DNA from: JAGORM01 sp050255815
GTDB lineage: Bacteria > Patescibacteriota > Microgenomatia > Levybacterales > GWA1-39-11
NCBI GenBank assembly: GCA_050255815.1
Contig: JBLMVJ010000048.1
Coordinates: 1-52,551, forward strand
Direction: 5' to 3'
DNA: 52,551 nt
Numbering within the stretch: the stretch's first letter is position 1; each line of letters opens with the position of its first letter. A program made the translations under genes and the position numbers. The notes beneath the pieces are model-generated. The model saw only the letters and a program-made list of their open reading frames with translations. It ran no database searches and was not told where the DNA came from. Below are positions 40,048 through 47,864 of the stretch, in pieces.

Positions 40048-41331
40048 TCACCATTGCGGGATAAATTGCCGCAAGTTTTGCTCCGTAAGGGCAAAAGGCT
40101 GCCCTTTTGGTAGTTTACCATCTAACTGGAAAAGTGCAACCTTTCTCACTAAATCCTGAACGGTACGCTGTAAAGACCTGATTCCCGGGTCATAACCCAG
40201 GGGACGCACTACCAGCGCCCACACCGGGTCAGACACCTGGACGTCACCTACTTTAAAGCCTGAATCTACCAGCACCTTTGGCAACAGGTACGTTTTTGCA
40301 ATCACAATCTTTTCCTGGTCAGAATAAGATGGCATCTGAATCACTTCAAGCCTGTCTAAAACGGCAGTAGAAATGTCTTTGGTATTATTGCTGGTAGCCA
40401 CAAACAATACGTTTCCCAGATTAAACGGATAATCTATAAAATGGTCGGAATAGTTTCTATTCTGTTCCGGGTCCAGAAGCTCTACTAAAACTCCCATGAT
40501 ATCTCCCCGTGCTTCAGCTGAAACACGGTCAATTTCATCCAAAAGAATGACCGGGTTATTTGTACCAGCCCGTCTCAGTGCTTTTATCACAGCGCCTGGC
40601 TCTGCATCAGGGGAAAACCTGGATTGCCCTCTTAAAATGGATGCGGCGCCCATGCCTCCAAATGGAATACGCTCAATCTTGCGTCCTAATGCCTCTGCAA
40701 TAGAATACGCCACCGTAGTTTTTCCTACGCCTGCAAGCCCTACCAGTGAAATGATAGGCGCCCGGGAGAAATGGTCTTTTCCGCCCTGCGCAGCTTTTAT
40801 TATCATGACTGACAAATACTGCAGGATCTGCTCTTTCACCTGGGTTAATCCATAGTGGTTTTTATCTAACACTTGCCTGGCGTGCTGTAAATCTAAAATA
40901 TCCTTTGTCTCAGTACTCCAGGGCAAAGCACAAATCCAATCTATGTAACGGCCTATATGGTCCAGCTCCATAAAGAAACTTTCCTGGTGCTGGATCAGCT
41001 TTAACCGCTCTATCATGGCTACTGCTTTTTCATGCAGGTCAGGAGGCAGCGGAGCCCCGGCAATCATGGCTTCAAATTTTGCAATCTGTGGCATGACGTT
41101 TGATTTAGCGCCCTGGGAAAAATTACTTCCGCCTAATAATGAGGGCTGTCTCCCGTCATTAGAGTTCTCAGGGACAGCAACTTGCATATTTTCCGGTTGA
41201 GCAACCGGAGCTTGAGTTTTCTCTGCCTGGGAAACAGGATTATTTACCGGTGGTCGCTGGCTATTCGAGTTGTTATTGTCCGAGCTAGGCGAGGACAAGA
41301 GCGAAGCGACCTTTTGGGCAGAATTATCCAT
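40048..41331 (-). CDS. Lon-like AAA+ ATPase without protease domain
   Basis: A 427-residue protein with a Gln/Asn/Pro-rich N-terminus (about 1-80), a Lon-type helical region (ALPWSTETKD, LDKNHYGLTQVKEQIL) and a complete AAA+ module: Walker A GLAGVGKT (198-205), IERIPFGGMGAASILRGQSR and Walker B VILLDEID (261-268), then the alpha subdomain. It ends at FIPQW, where Lon would continue into the Ser-Lys protease domain; the N-terminal LON substrate-binding domain is also missing. It may work as an unfoldase or chaperone. It appears leaderless. Its neighbours are pnp and RNase J. Confidence 0.88.
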   Translation of the reverse strand: MDNSAQKVASLLSSPSSDNNNSNSQRPPVNNPVSQAEKTQAPVAQPENMQVAVPENSNDGRQPSLLGGSNFSQGAKSNVMPQIAKFEAMIAGAPLPPDLHEKAVAMIERLKLIQHQESFFMELDHIGRYIDWICALPWSTETKDILDLQHARQVLDKNHYGLTQVKEQILQYLSVMIIKAAQGGKDHFSRAPIISLVGLAGVGKTTVAYSIAEALGRKIERIPFGGMGAASILRGQSRFSPDAEPGAVIKALRRAGTNNPVILLDEIDRVSAEARGDIMGVLVELLDPEQNRNYSDHFIDYPFNLGNVLFVATSNNTKDISTAVLDRLEVIQMPSYSDQEKIVIAKTYLLPKVLVDSGFKVGDVQVSDPVWALVVRPLGYDPGIRSLQRTVQDLVRKVALFQLDGKLPKGQPFALTEQNLRQFIPQW

Positions 41332-41337
41332 GAATAA

Positions 41338-41346
41338 AGTATAACA
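41338..41346 (-). promoter_or_regulatory. extended -10 of the Lon-like gene, leaderless type
   Basis: On the minus strand TGTTATACT, an extended -10, with 6 nt to the ATG at 41331. Confidence 0.5.
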
Positions 41347-41380
41347 AGAAATGAAACCTCATTGCGAGAAGAGAGGTAAT

Positions 41381-41420
41381 GAAATTGATTGAAGTTAAAT
41401 GGTAATTACAATAAATTTCT
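41381..41420. repeat. element D copy 3, after pnp
   Basis: A 40-nt AT-rich unit (GAAATTGATTGAAGTTAAAT, then GGTAATTACAATAAATTTCT) aligned with the other copies. It lies 78 nt after the pnp stop. Flanking AATTTCCGCAGTTTCTATGAATTTC repeats the same words. Confidence 0.65.
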
Positions 41421-41497
41421 TAATTTCCGCAGTTTCTATGAATTTCTTTCAGGTTTAGGACCGCATCCCTAAACAAAGTAAAGGGCGAGGACCGATT

Positions 41498-43840
41498 CTA
41501 TCTTCTTGGTCCGCGGGGCTTTGAATAAGATGATCCAAATTCATTTCTGATTCCGCCCTGTCCCTGGTCTGACCTGGGCCCACGAGGCGCACCACTTCTG
41601 GAACCTCCACTGTGTCCTCCTCTGGGACCTGCAAAACCTCTTCCCCCGCCTCTTTCAAACCGTGGCCTGTCTTCCCTGGATCCTCTTTCTCCCCGTTCTC
41701 CCCTATCTCCACCGCGATCTCCACCTCTATCTCCGCCTTCTTTCTTCTTTTCTGCATCTTCACCAAATAACATGGAAAGGTTTATCCGGCCGTGGTCATC
41801 AATCTCTTTAACCCGTACTTTTACATCCTGTCCCAGCTGTACTACGTCTTCCGGATTCGCTACATATTCTGTAGACATTTCTGAAACATGGACCAGGCCT
41901 TCTTTACCCGGTACTATTTCAACAAATGCGCCAAAACCTACAATGCGTTTTACTTTTCCGTCAAACATTTCCCCGGGCTGCAGGTCACGGGTGATTAAAT
42001 CAATCCAGTGTGCTGCTTTTTCTACTGCTTCCTCATCTATGGCTGCAACAGATACGGTACCGTCTTCTGCTACATCTACGGTTGCACCTGTGCTTGCCGA
42101 AATATTTCTAATAGTCTTTCCTCCTGAACCAATAACTTCCCCAATTTTTTCAGGATTAATCTTTATGGTCTGTATCTTTGGTGCGTATTTGGAAACGTCC
42201 TGACGTGACTTAGGAAGAATAGCAAGCATAGCTTTGAGAACATCCAACCGTGCGTTTCTTGCATCAGTTAGTGTTTCTTCAACAACTTCATCTGTTAAAC
42301 CTGCAATTTTTGTATCCATTTGGATTGCGGTTATTCCTTTTTCGGTTCCTGCGACCTTAAAATCCATGTCTCCTGCAAAATCCTCAAGACCAATAATATC
42401 TGTCAAAACAATTGATTTGTCATCCAATGTCATAAGGCCAATTGCAATACCGGCAACCGGTGCAACCAAAGGCACACCTGCGTCCATTAAGGATAATGTT
42501 GATCCGCAGACAGAAGCCTGTGAAGTAGAACCGTTTGAGCTCATGGTTTCAGATACAACACGGATTGCATAAGGGAATACTGAAGCTTCAGGAATAACGG
42601 CTAAAAGTGCACGCTCGGCAAGTGCTCCATGACCAATTTCACGCCTATTTGGAGACATCATCCGTCCTGTTTCACCAACAGAATAAGGGGGAAATGAATA
42701 GTGGTGCATGTAACGCTTTTTTTCTTCCCCCTCAGGTCCTTCAAGAAGCTGCTCCATAGATGAAGGCCCAAGCGTTGCAACAGACAACACCTGTGTTTCA
42801 CCTCTAGAGAAAATTGCCGATCCGTGAGTTCTCGGCAAAACACTTACCTCTGCTGAAATCTTTCTAATCTCTTTAATTTTGCGTCCGTCAGGCCTTTTTC
42901 CTTCTCTCACAATCATTTCCCGGACCGTCTTTTTAAATATATAGTCAACTGCCGCAGCAATCTTTTTCTTGTCGTCAATTGTTTCTTTTTCTAATTCGTA
43001 AATTTCTTCTGCAATTTTACCTAATTCTCCGCCTACTTCACGAGTTACCCCTTCTGAGATAAGCTTATGCATCTTATCTTTATAAGATTTTTCAACCAGC
43101 AACTTTACTTCCTCAAGTTTTTCGTCTTTTGATATCTCAATCTTTTTCTCTCCTACTGCTTTTACTAATTCATTAATAAAATCAATGATCTGGGCATTAA
43201 ATTCTTTGGCTTTCTTGATTCCTTCTATGAAGTATTTCTCTTCAACCTGTTTTGCGCCTGCCTCTATCATAATAGAGCGGTTATTCAAGGATGAGACAAC
43301 CAAATCCATTTCTGAGAATTCAGATTCACTTGCATCTGGATTTATAGCCAATTCCTTGGTGCCATTTTCCCCTAAAAGTCCTACCCGGGAAGCGGCTATA
43401 GGTCCATTCCAAGGGATTTTAGAAGCTGCAAGAGCTGCTGAAGTGGTAATAACGCCTAAAATATCCGGGTCATTTTCCCCATCAACTGAAAGTACCGTTA
43501 TTACGACCTGTACATCTTTTTTCAATTCTTTCGGGAAAAGAGGCCTAATAGAACGGTCAACCAAACGTGCGGTTAAAATTGCATCATCTGAAGGCCGTCC
43601 CTCACGCTTTACCCAACGGCTTCCTTTGATTCTTCCTCCCGCATACAAACGTTCTACATATTCAACGCTAAGGGGAAAATAGTCTAAAGAGGTATCATTT
43701 GCACCCATAACCACCGTGGTTAAAACCATGGTATCACCCATGCGTCCCAAGACTGCTGCACTTGCCTGTTCCGCAAGAAGTCCTGTTTCCAGGGTAAGCG
43801 TCTTTCCGTTTAACTCTATTGATTTTTTAAATGCTTTCAT
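41498..43840 (-). CDS. pnp: polyribonucleotide nucleotidyltransferase (PNPase)
   Basis: A 780-residue phosphorolytic 3'-5' exoribonuclease. Two RNase PH domains (about 1-220 and 310-540) flank the helical domain; SRGETQVL, MHHYSFPPYSVGE, RREIGHGALAERAL and the catalytic MDAGVP...AGIAIGL region are visible. KH (IGSGGKTIRNI) and S1 (GMFDGKVKRIVGFGAFVEI) domains follow. The last 90 residues are Gly/Arg-rich, with GGDRGGDRGGDRGERGERG, an unusual RGG-type RNA-binding tail. rpsO lies just upstream, in the classic rpsO-pnp order. Confidence 0.98.
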   Translation of the reverse strand: MKAFKKSIELNGKTLTLETGLLAEQASAAVLGRMGDTMVLTTVVMGANDTSLDYFPLSVEYVERLYAGGRIKGSRWVKREGRPSDDAILTARLVDRSIRPLFPKELKKDVQVVITVLSVDGENDPDILGVITTSAALAASKIPWNGPIAASRVGLLGENGTKELAINPDASESEFSEMDLVVSSLNNRSIMIEAGAKQVEEKYFIEGIKKAKEFNAQIIDFINELVKAVGEKKIEISKDEKLEEVKLLVEKSYKDKMHKLISEGVTREVGGELGKIAEEIYELEKETIDDKKKIAAAVDYIFKKTVREMIVREGKRPDGRKIKEIRKISAEVSVLPRTHGSAIFSRGETQVLSVATLGPSSMEQLLEGPEGEEKKRYMHHYSFPPYSVGETGRMMSPNRREIGHGALAERALLAVIPEASVFPYAIRVVSETMSSNGSTSQASVCGSTLSLMDAGVPLVAPVAGIAIGLMTLDDKSIVLTDIIGLEDFAGDMDFKVAGTEKGITAIQMDTKIAGLTDEVVEETLTDARNARLDVLKAMLAILPKSRQDVSKYAPKIQTIKINPEKIGEVIGSGGKTIRNISASTGATVDVAEDGTVSVAAIDEEAVEKAAHWIDLITRDLQPGEMFDGKVKRIVGFGAFVEIVPGKEGLVHVSEMSTEYVANPEDVVQLGQDVKVRVKEIDDHGRINLSMLFGEDAEKKKEGGDRGGDRGGDRGERGERGSREDRPRFERGGGRGFAGPRGGHSGGSRSGAPRGPRSDQGQGGIRNEFGSSYSKPRGPRR

Positions 43841-43915
43841 TATATTCTCTGTAGTCAGTGTGGTTTATTTTTTATTCTTTTCTATTCGTTCCTTTTTTAT
43901 ATATATGAGGAATTA

Positions 43916-44182
43916 TTAGTTAAGACCAAATTTTTGACCTATACCTTCTGCCCGCTTTTTATCCATTTTAAATAAAAAGTTAAAAAGCCTTCTCCTTTTA
44001 GATAACATGTTTAAAAGTCCGCGTCTGCTGTGTGAGTCTTTTTGATGGATTTTCAAATGTTCCGCAAGCTTTTCAATCTTGTGGGAAAGAAGGGCAATCT
44101 GTACTTCCGGAGAACCGGTATCTCCTTCAACAGTTGCGTGCTCATTAATAATTTTTTTCTTTTCGTCAGTATTTAAAGCCAT
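43916..44182 (-). CDS. rpsO: 30S ribosomal protein S15
   Basis: S15, 88 residues, the primary binder of the 16S central domain. Conserved segments are DTGSPEVQIALLSHKIEKLAEHLK and KDSHSRRGLLNMLSKRR, with RRLFNFL at the C-terminal end. It starts with MALNTDEKK. It has a strong promoter 110 nt upstream, and a leader with two hairpins that could serve as the site of S15 self-control known in other bacteria. It heads rpsO-pnp. Confidence 0.97.
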   Translation of the reverse strand: MALNTDEKKKIINEHATVEGDTGSPEVQIALLSHKIEKLAEHLKIHQKDSHSRRGLLNMLSKRRRLFNFLFKMDKKRAEGIGQKFGLN

Positions 44183-44215
44183 AACAAATGATTAACGAGA
44201 ATAGAATTTAAAGGT

Positions 44216-44266
44216 AAATTGATCGGAACAATTTTGTCTTATCGAGTTATTCTGAAGCTGCTCGAT
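44216..44266 (-). promoter_or_regulatory. rpsO leader hairpins
   Basis: In the minus-strand leader ATCGAG/CTCGAT (44261-44266 with 44241-44246) closes a 14-nt loop, and AAATTG/CAATTT (44229-44234 with 44216-44221) closes a 7-nt loop. S15 mRNA leaders of several bacteria fold to mimic the 16S site. Whether this one does is not shown. Confidence 0.45.
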
Positions 44267-44291
44267 TCTTCTTTCTTTATTAATCTTTCGT

Positions 44292-44320
44292 ATTATATCA
44301 AATATCCCGGTAAAATTCAA
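44292..44320 (-). promoter_or_regulatory. rpsO promoter
   Basis: On the minus strand TTGAAT (44315-44320), a 17-bp spacer and TGA-TATAAT (44292-44297), so both a -35 and an extended -10. It adjoins the end of the winged-helix gene. Confidence 0.7.
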
Positions 44321-44321
44321 A

Positions 44322-45167
44322 CTATTTAATAAGCCTTCTTTTTGTATTGTCTACATGGGTACGGTAATACTCTGCTTCCGACTCACTCAACTTTGAAAAA
44401 TCCAGCAGCATATAACCCCTGCCGTATAAGGATACTATTACCGGATCCTCTAGTAACCTACCGTTTGCAATAGTCTTCATAATTCTGCTCATGTGTGCTT
44501 TCAAGGCATCCATGCTGGTGCCCTCGCCTCCCCGTAAGTCCTTAAATAAATTGGGGGAAGAAACCACCTGGTTTACATGGTCAATCAACCTTTTTAACAA
44601 ATTTGATTGCATAATAGATAGTCTGGCAGTCTGTCCCTCTTCAAACGTTAGAAGTCCTCTTGAAAAATCAAAATCAAAATCGGGATGCTGGTACACAGTA
44701 TCTTCTTCTTTTTTCTGGGAAGTATCTACCAGTTCATATCCAATAGAACGCCTGCTTACTAAAACTTTATGCGGCTCAATCACACCTACCTCCCCCAGAT
44801 GATCCCTAATATCATATACCATCGTCTTCACTAAGCCATTACCCCTCATGCCTTCCCGGTCAAAACCATATAATTCCCCTAAAATTCTTCCGTTACTCAC
44901 TACCTCATTAGGGTGTTTACAAAAGTAAGATAATGCTTCCCCCAGGGATGGGGTCAACTGCCTTAGTCCAGCTGAGCCTTGAAGTATCCGGGTGTCCTGA
45001 TTATAGGTAAAGTCCGGGTGCCTGAGAAGCGGGTTTTTTCTATGTATCTCAACCTCTGAGTCGGGGTCTAATAATCCCATGCTTCTGAGCCGCTGTGCAT
45101 GGCGCATCATAATGCGCTCACCAACCTCATGTCTTGTAGGACCATTTATTTGCTCTGGAGAAGTCAT
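44322..45167 (-). CDS. tandem winged-helix regulator without receiver domain
   Basis: A 281-residue protein with two OmpR/PhoB-type winged-helix DNA-binding units. The first (about 60-152) has LTPSLGEALSYFCKHPNEVV, then VKTMVYDIRDHL and VSRRSIGYELVD. The second (about 165-258) has FEEGQTARLSIMQSNLLKRL, MDALKAHMSRIMKTI and VSLYGRGYMLLDF. The recognition-helix-wing-GY pattern is repeated, so this looks like an internal duplication. There is no receiver, sensor or membrane domain. Its ATG lies 5 nt after the stop of the DHH-like gene. Its targets are unknown. Confidence 0.7.
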   Translation of the reverse strand: MTSPEQINGPTRHEVGERIMMRHAQRLRSMGLLDPDSEVEIHRKNPLLRHPDFTYNQDTRILQGSAGLRQLTPSLGEALSYFCKHPNEVVSNGRILGELYGFDREGMRGNGLVKTMVYDIRDHLGEVGVIEPHKVLVSRRSIGYELVDTSQKKEEDTVYQHPDFDFDFSRGLLTFEEGQTARLSIMQSNLLKRLIDHVNQVVSSPNLFKDLRGGEGTSMDALKAHMSRIMKTIANGRLLEDPVIVSLYGRGYMLLDFSKLSESEAEYYRTHVDNTKRRLIK

Positions 45168-45172
45168 TTTTA

Positions 45173-46279
45173 CTAATCTTTAGTGGATTTGAAGACTTTA
45201 GGCACAAACCAATCACTTGGCGCTTCATCCTCTGAAGGAATATTTTCTGCCACATTTCCATTACTCTGCTCTTCATCCTGTGGCCTTGCCTGCCTCTGGT
45301 TTATGGCAAAAGGATTCTGGACAGGCTGAGGCTGTGGACGAGCTGCTGCCTGGGACTGTGGTTCTTCAACGTAGTCATCATATTGGTCAAACTGGTCCTC
45401 TACCTGGGTCTGCGGTTTTGGTTGCGGCTGCGCAAAAGGTTTTGGCGGGAAATTTTGCTGGTTAAACGGTTTTTGCGGCTGCATTTGCGGCTTAGGTTGG
45501 GTTTTACCCAGCATGGATAAAGAAGTATCAGCGGTTTGCGGCCTGATATCTTTTACATTGCGGCGTATAGCGCCTTTTTGCAGCAATAAACCTGCTGCTT
45601 CAAAAGCTGATGGGGATGTTTTAGGGGATGAAAAATTCTGGGTTGCAAATGAAATACCGTCCAGCATATTCTGCGCAACGTCAAACTCTACCTGTAGATT
45701 CAGGTCAAAAGCCAGTTTTGCAACCATTTCGGAAAGGGAAGAATAAGAAGCATCTACTAATGCCACGTCACCATAGAGTGTATTTGCTACGTCATTATCT
45801 ATATTAACTACCCGTGCGCCTCCTTCAACATACTGTTGTATTTCAGACATATCCCGGGCTCCTATGACAAATAACAGGCTGGGGCTGGAACCTGATTTTA
45901 TATATTTAATATCTTTTTCCTGGACCGTAATTCCGGTTTCTCCGCCAAATAAATTCACGTTCAGGCGGTCACCTTCTATGTTATAGGAAACCTTTTCAAT
46001 TTCCCCTTCTTTGTATGGAAAAGAGACGGTCAGGGTTTTAGTAACACCGCTGAATTCTTTTACCAGCTGGTCTACGCCAACCAATGAAGAATACTCAACT
46101 ATGGGTTCTTTTGGAGAAACTATTTGGGAATTTTTACCGTTGTCCTGGAAAATAAGCTGTAGGGAAAGGCCCGCAGCAACTACATCCATGTTTTGGTGCG
46201 GTGATACAATCACTCCAACGCTTGGATTTTCTGCTAAAAGACCTTCAATTGCCTGTTTTTGCTGTGAAATAATGTCCAT
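45173..46279 (-). CDS. DHH-family-like protein, probably catalytically dead
   Basis: A 368-residue protein in the position of the NrnA/DHH phosphoesterase gene that follows infB in many bacteria. The N-terminal SPHQNMDVVAAGLSLQLIF (26-44) resembles the HxNPDGDAxGS motif but has lost the second Asp. The DHH motif itself appears as IDNDVANTLYGDVALVDA (160-177), with Asp-Asn-Asp (161-163) in place of Asp-His-His. The C-terminal third is Gln/Pro-rich and disordered in place of a DHHA1 domain. So it is probably a pseudoenzyme, perhaps a nucleotide or RNA binder. The fold assignment is inference. Confidence 0.6.
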   Translation of the reverse strand: MDIISQQKQAIEGLLAENPSVGVIVSPHQNMDVVAAGLSLQLIFQDNGKNSQIVSPKEPIVEYSSLVGVDQLVKEFSGVTKTLTVSFPYKEGEIEKVSYNIEGDRLNVNLFGGETGITVQEKDIKYIKSGSSPSLLFVIGARDMSEIQQYVEGGARVVNIDNDVANTLYGDVALVDASYSSLSEMVAKLAFDLNLQVEFDVAQNMLDGISFATQNFSSPKTSPSAFEAAGLLLQKGAIRRNVKDIRPQTADTSLSMLGKTQPKPQMQPQKPFNQQNFPPKPFAQPQPKPQTQVEDQFDQYDDYVEEPQSQAAARPQPQPVQNPFAINQRQARPQDEEQSNGNVAENIPSEDEAPSDWFVPKVFKSTKD

Positions 46280-46306
46280 AACCTGCCTGTAGACCCACTA
46301 AAAAGC

Positions 46307-47791
46307 CTACTTATTTTTTTCACTACAGGATAATAGCACATCCCCTACTTGAAAGTCAACAAAGGGGGAAATGGTAACGCCGCATTCCATTCCTTTTGCC
46401 ACTTCTTTTACTTCTGCCTTACCGCGCTTCAACAGAGTAATCCGTGCATTTCCTACCTCCAGGTCTTCCCGGGTGACAATGATGGGGTCATTAAGCGCAA
46501 GGCGTCCTTCAGCTACTCTCACGCCCAAAATTTTTCCTACTGCAGTAGGAAATTCTGCAATGATCTCAGCCTTCCCCCTAATCTTTACTTCTTCCTCTGC
46601 ACTCAGGCTGGCAAGAGCTTCGCTCATTTCCTCTAAAAGCTTGTAAATAATAGTATAAGTTTTATAGAACACGCTTTCTGTCATAGCAAGCGCCGCGGCG
46701 TCTTTTGCAATCCCTACGTTAAAGCCTAAAACTAAAGCATGGAAATCTTTTGCCTGCAATATATCTTTTACGCCTATTTCCCCCTGGCCTTCCCCTACCA
46801 CTTTAATGTCTTTAGGGAGTGACGCTTTAATAGCGTCCATCTCTCCACTGGTCTCAGTCTTAATGTAAACCAGTAATCCCTCTTCCTCCTGGGAGGCAAA
46901 AAACGCATGGAGGTCTACAGAAGAAGTAGGCATAATTTTCCGTTCCTGCACTACTTCAACTTTCTTTTGGGGAGAATCAAAGAGGACAGAACCGGTAGGC
47001 AAAACTGCTGAAAGCCCCAGGATTTCTACCCCCTGACCCGGACCTGCTTCTTTTACCTGTTTTCCGTCAGAGTCAAACAATGCGCGGATTTTCCCCAACT
47101 CTTTTTCTTCTCTGTATAATTTTCCGGAAACTGAAATCTTACCCTGTTTTACAATAATAGTAGAGACTGCTCCGCGCCTCTTATCCAGTTTGGAATCAAT
47201 AACTACACCCATGAATGATGCCTTATCATCTTTTTGGATATTTGCCAAATCATGGACCAGTAAAATTAAGTCCAATAGGTCCTTCACATGCTCTCCTGTC
47301 TTTGAGGAAACGCCTATCCATGGGGTCTCTCCGCCTAAACCTTCCAGCAGAATACCTTCTCCCATAACCATTTGTTTTACTTTTTCAATTTGTGCGCCCG
47401 GAAGGTCAATTTTTGTCAGGACTACAATAAAAGGAATCTTTGCTTCCTTAATTTTTTCTATGGATTCTTTAGTCTGAGGTTTAATTCCGTCATCTGCGGC
47501 TACTATTAAAAGCGCTATATCAGAAGCGTTTACGCCCTGGGAACGCATGGTGAAAAAAGCTTCATGGCCAGGAGTATCTATAAAGGTGATCCTGCGCAAT
47601 TTACCTTCATGTTCTATTTCAATTTCAGAGGTTCCAATCTTTTGGGTAATACCGCCGTGTTCTCCGCCGGCAACATCAGTTTTCCGGATTGCATCTAAAA
47701 GTGAAGTTTTCCCATGGTCTACATGTCCTAAAACGGATACGACGGGAGGAAAGTTAGAGATTGAAGTTGAATGTGATTGGTTCTGGTTCAT
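46307..47791 (-). CDS. infB: translation initiation factor IF-2, short form
   Basis: IF-2, the GTPase that brings fMet-tRNA to the 30S subunit. At 494 residues it starts almost directly with the G domain; the long N-terminal region of typical IF-2 (700-900 residues) is missing. G motifs: LGHVDHGKTSLL, GGITQ, DTPGHEAF and TKID at the guanine-specificity position (normally NKID). Domains II, III (SLPKDIKVVGEGQGEIG) and the initiator-tRNA-binding C2 domain (GMECGVTI) are present. AAGGA lies 11 nt before the ATG. It follows nusA, with an AT-rich spacer of 73 nt. Confidence 0.96.
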   Translation of the reverse strand: MNQNQSHSTSISNFPPVVSVLGHVDHGKTSLLDAIRKTDVAGGEHGGITQKIGTSEIEIEHEGKLRRITFIDTPGHEAFFTMRSQGVNASDIALLIVAADDGIKPQTKESIEKIKEAKIPFIVVLTKIDLPGAQIEKVKQMVMGEGILLEGLGGETPWIGVSSKTGEHVKDLLDLILLVHDLANIQKDDKASFMGVVIDSKLDKRRGAVSTIIVKQGKISVSGKLYREEKELGKIRALFDSDGKQVKEAGPGQGVEILGLSAVLPTGSVLFDSPQKKVEVVQERKIMPTSSVDLHAFFASQEEEGLLVYIKTETSGEMDAIKASLPKDIKVVGEGQGEIGVKDILQAKDFHALVLGFNVGIAKDAAALAMTESVFYKTYTIIYKLLEEMSEALASLSAEEEVKIRGKAEIIAEFPTAVGKILGVRVAEGRLALNDPIIVTREDLEVGNARITLLKRGKAEVKEVAKGMECGVTISPFVDFQVGDVLLSCSEKNK

Positions 47792-47814
47792 GGATATGAT
47801 GTCCTTTCATAGAT

Positions 47815-47864
47815 ATAATTTTCAATTTGAAATTCGGAATTTGAATTGAATTTGAAATTTTAAA
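47815..47864. repeat. low-complexity AT spacer between nusA and infB
   Basis: TTTTCAATTTGAAATTC and AATTGAATTTGAAATTTTAAATT words, like the spacer at 3059-3167. They are self-complementary and can form weak hairpins. Confidence 0.5.

Noticed and set aside
41455..41766. 103-codon minus-strand ORF overlapping the end of pnp
   Set aside because: It is the other frame of the repetitive Gly/Arg tail of PNPase; low complexity and no start signals.
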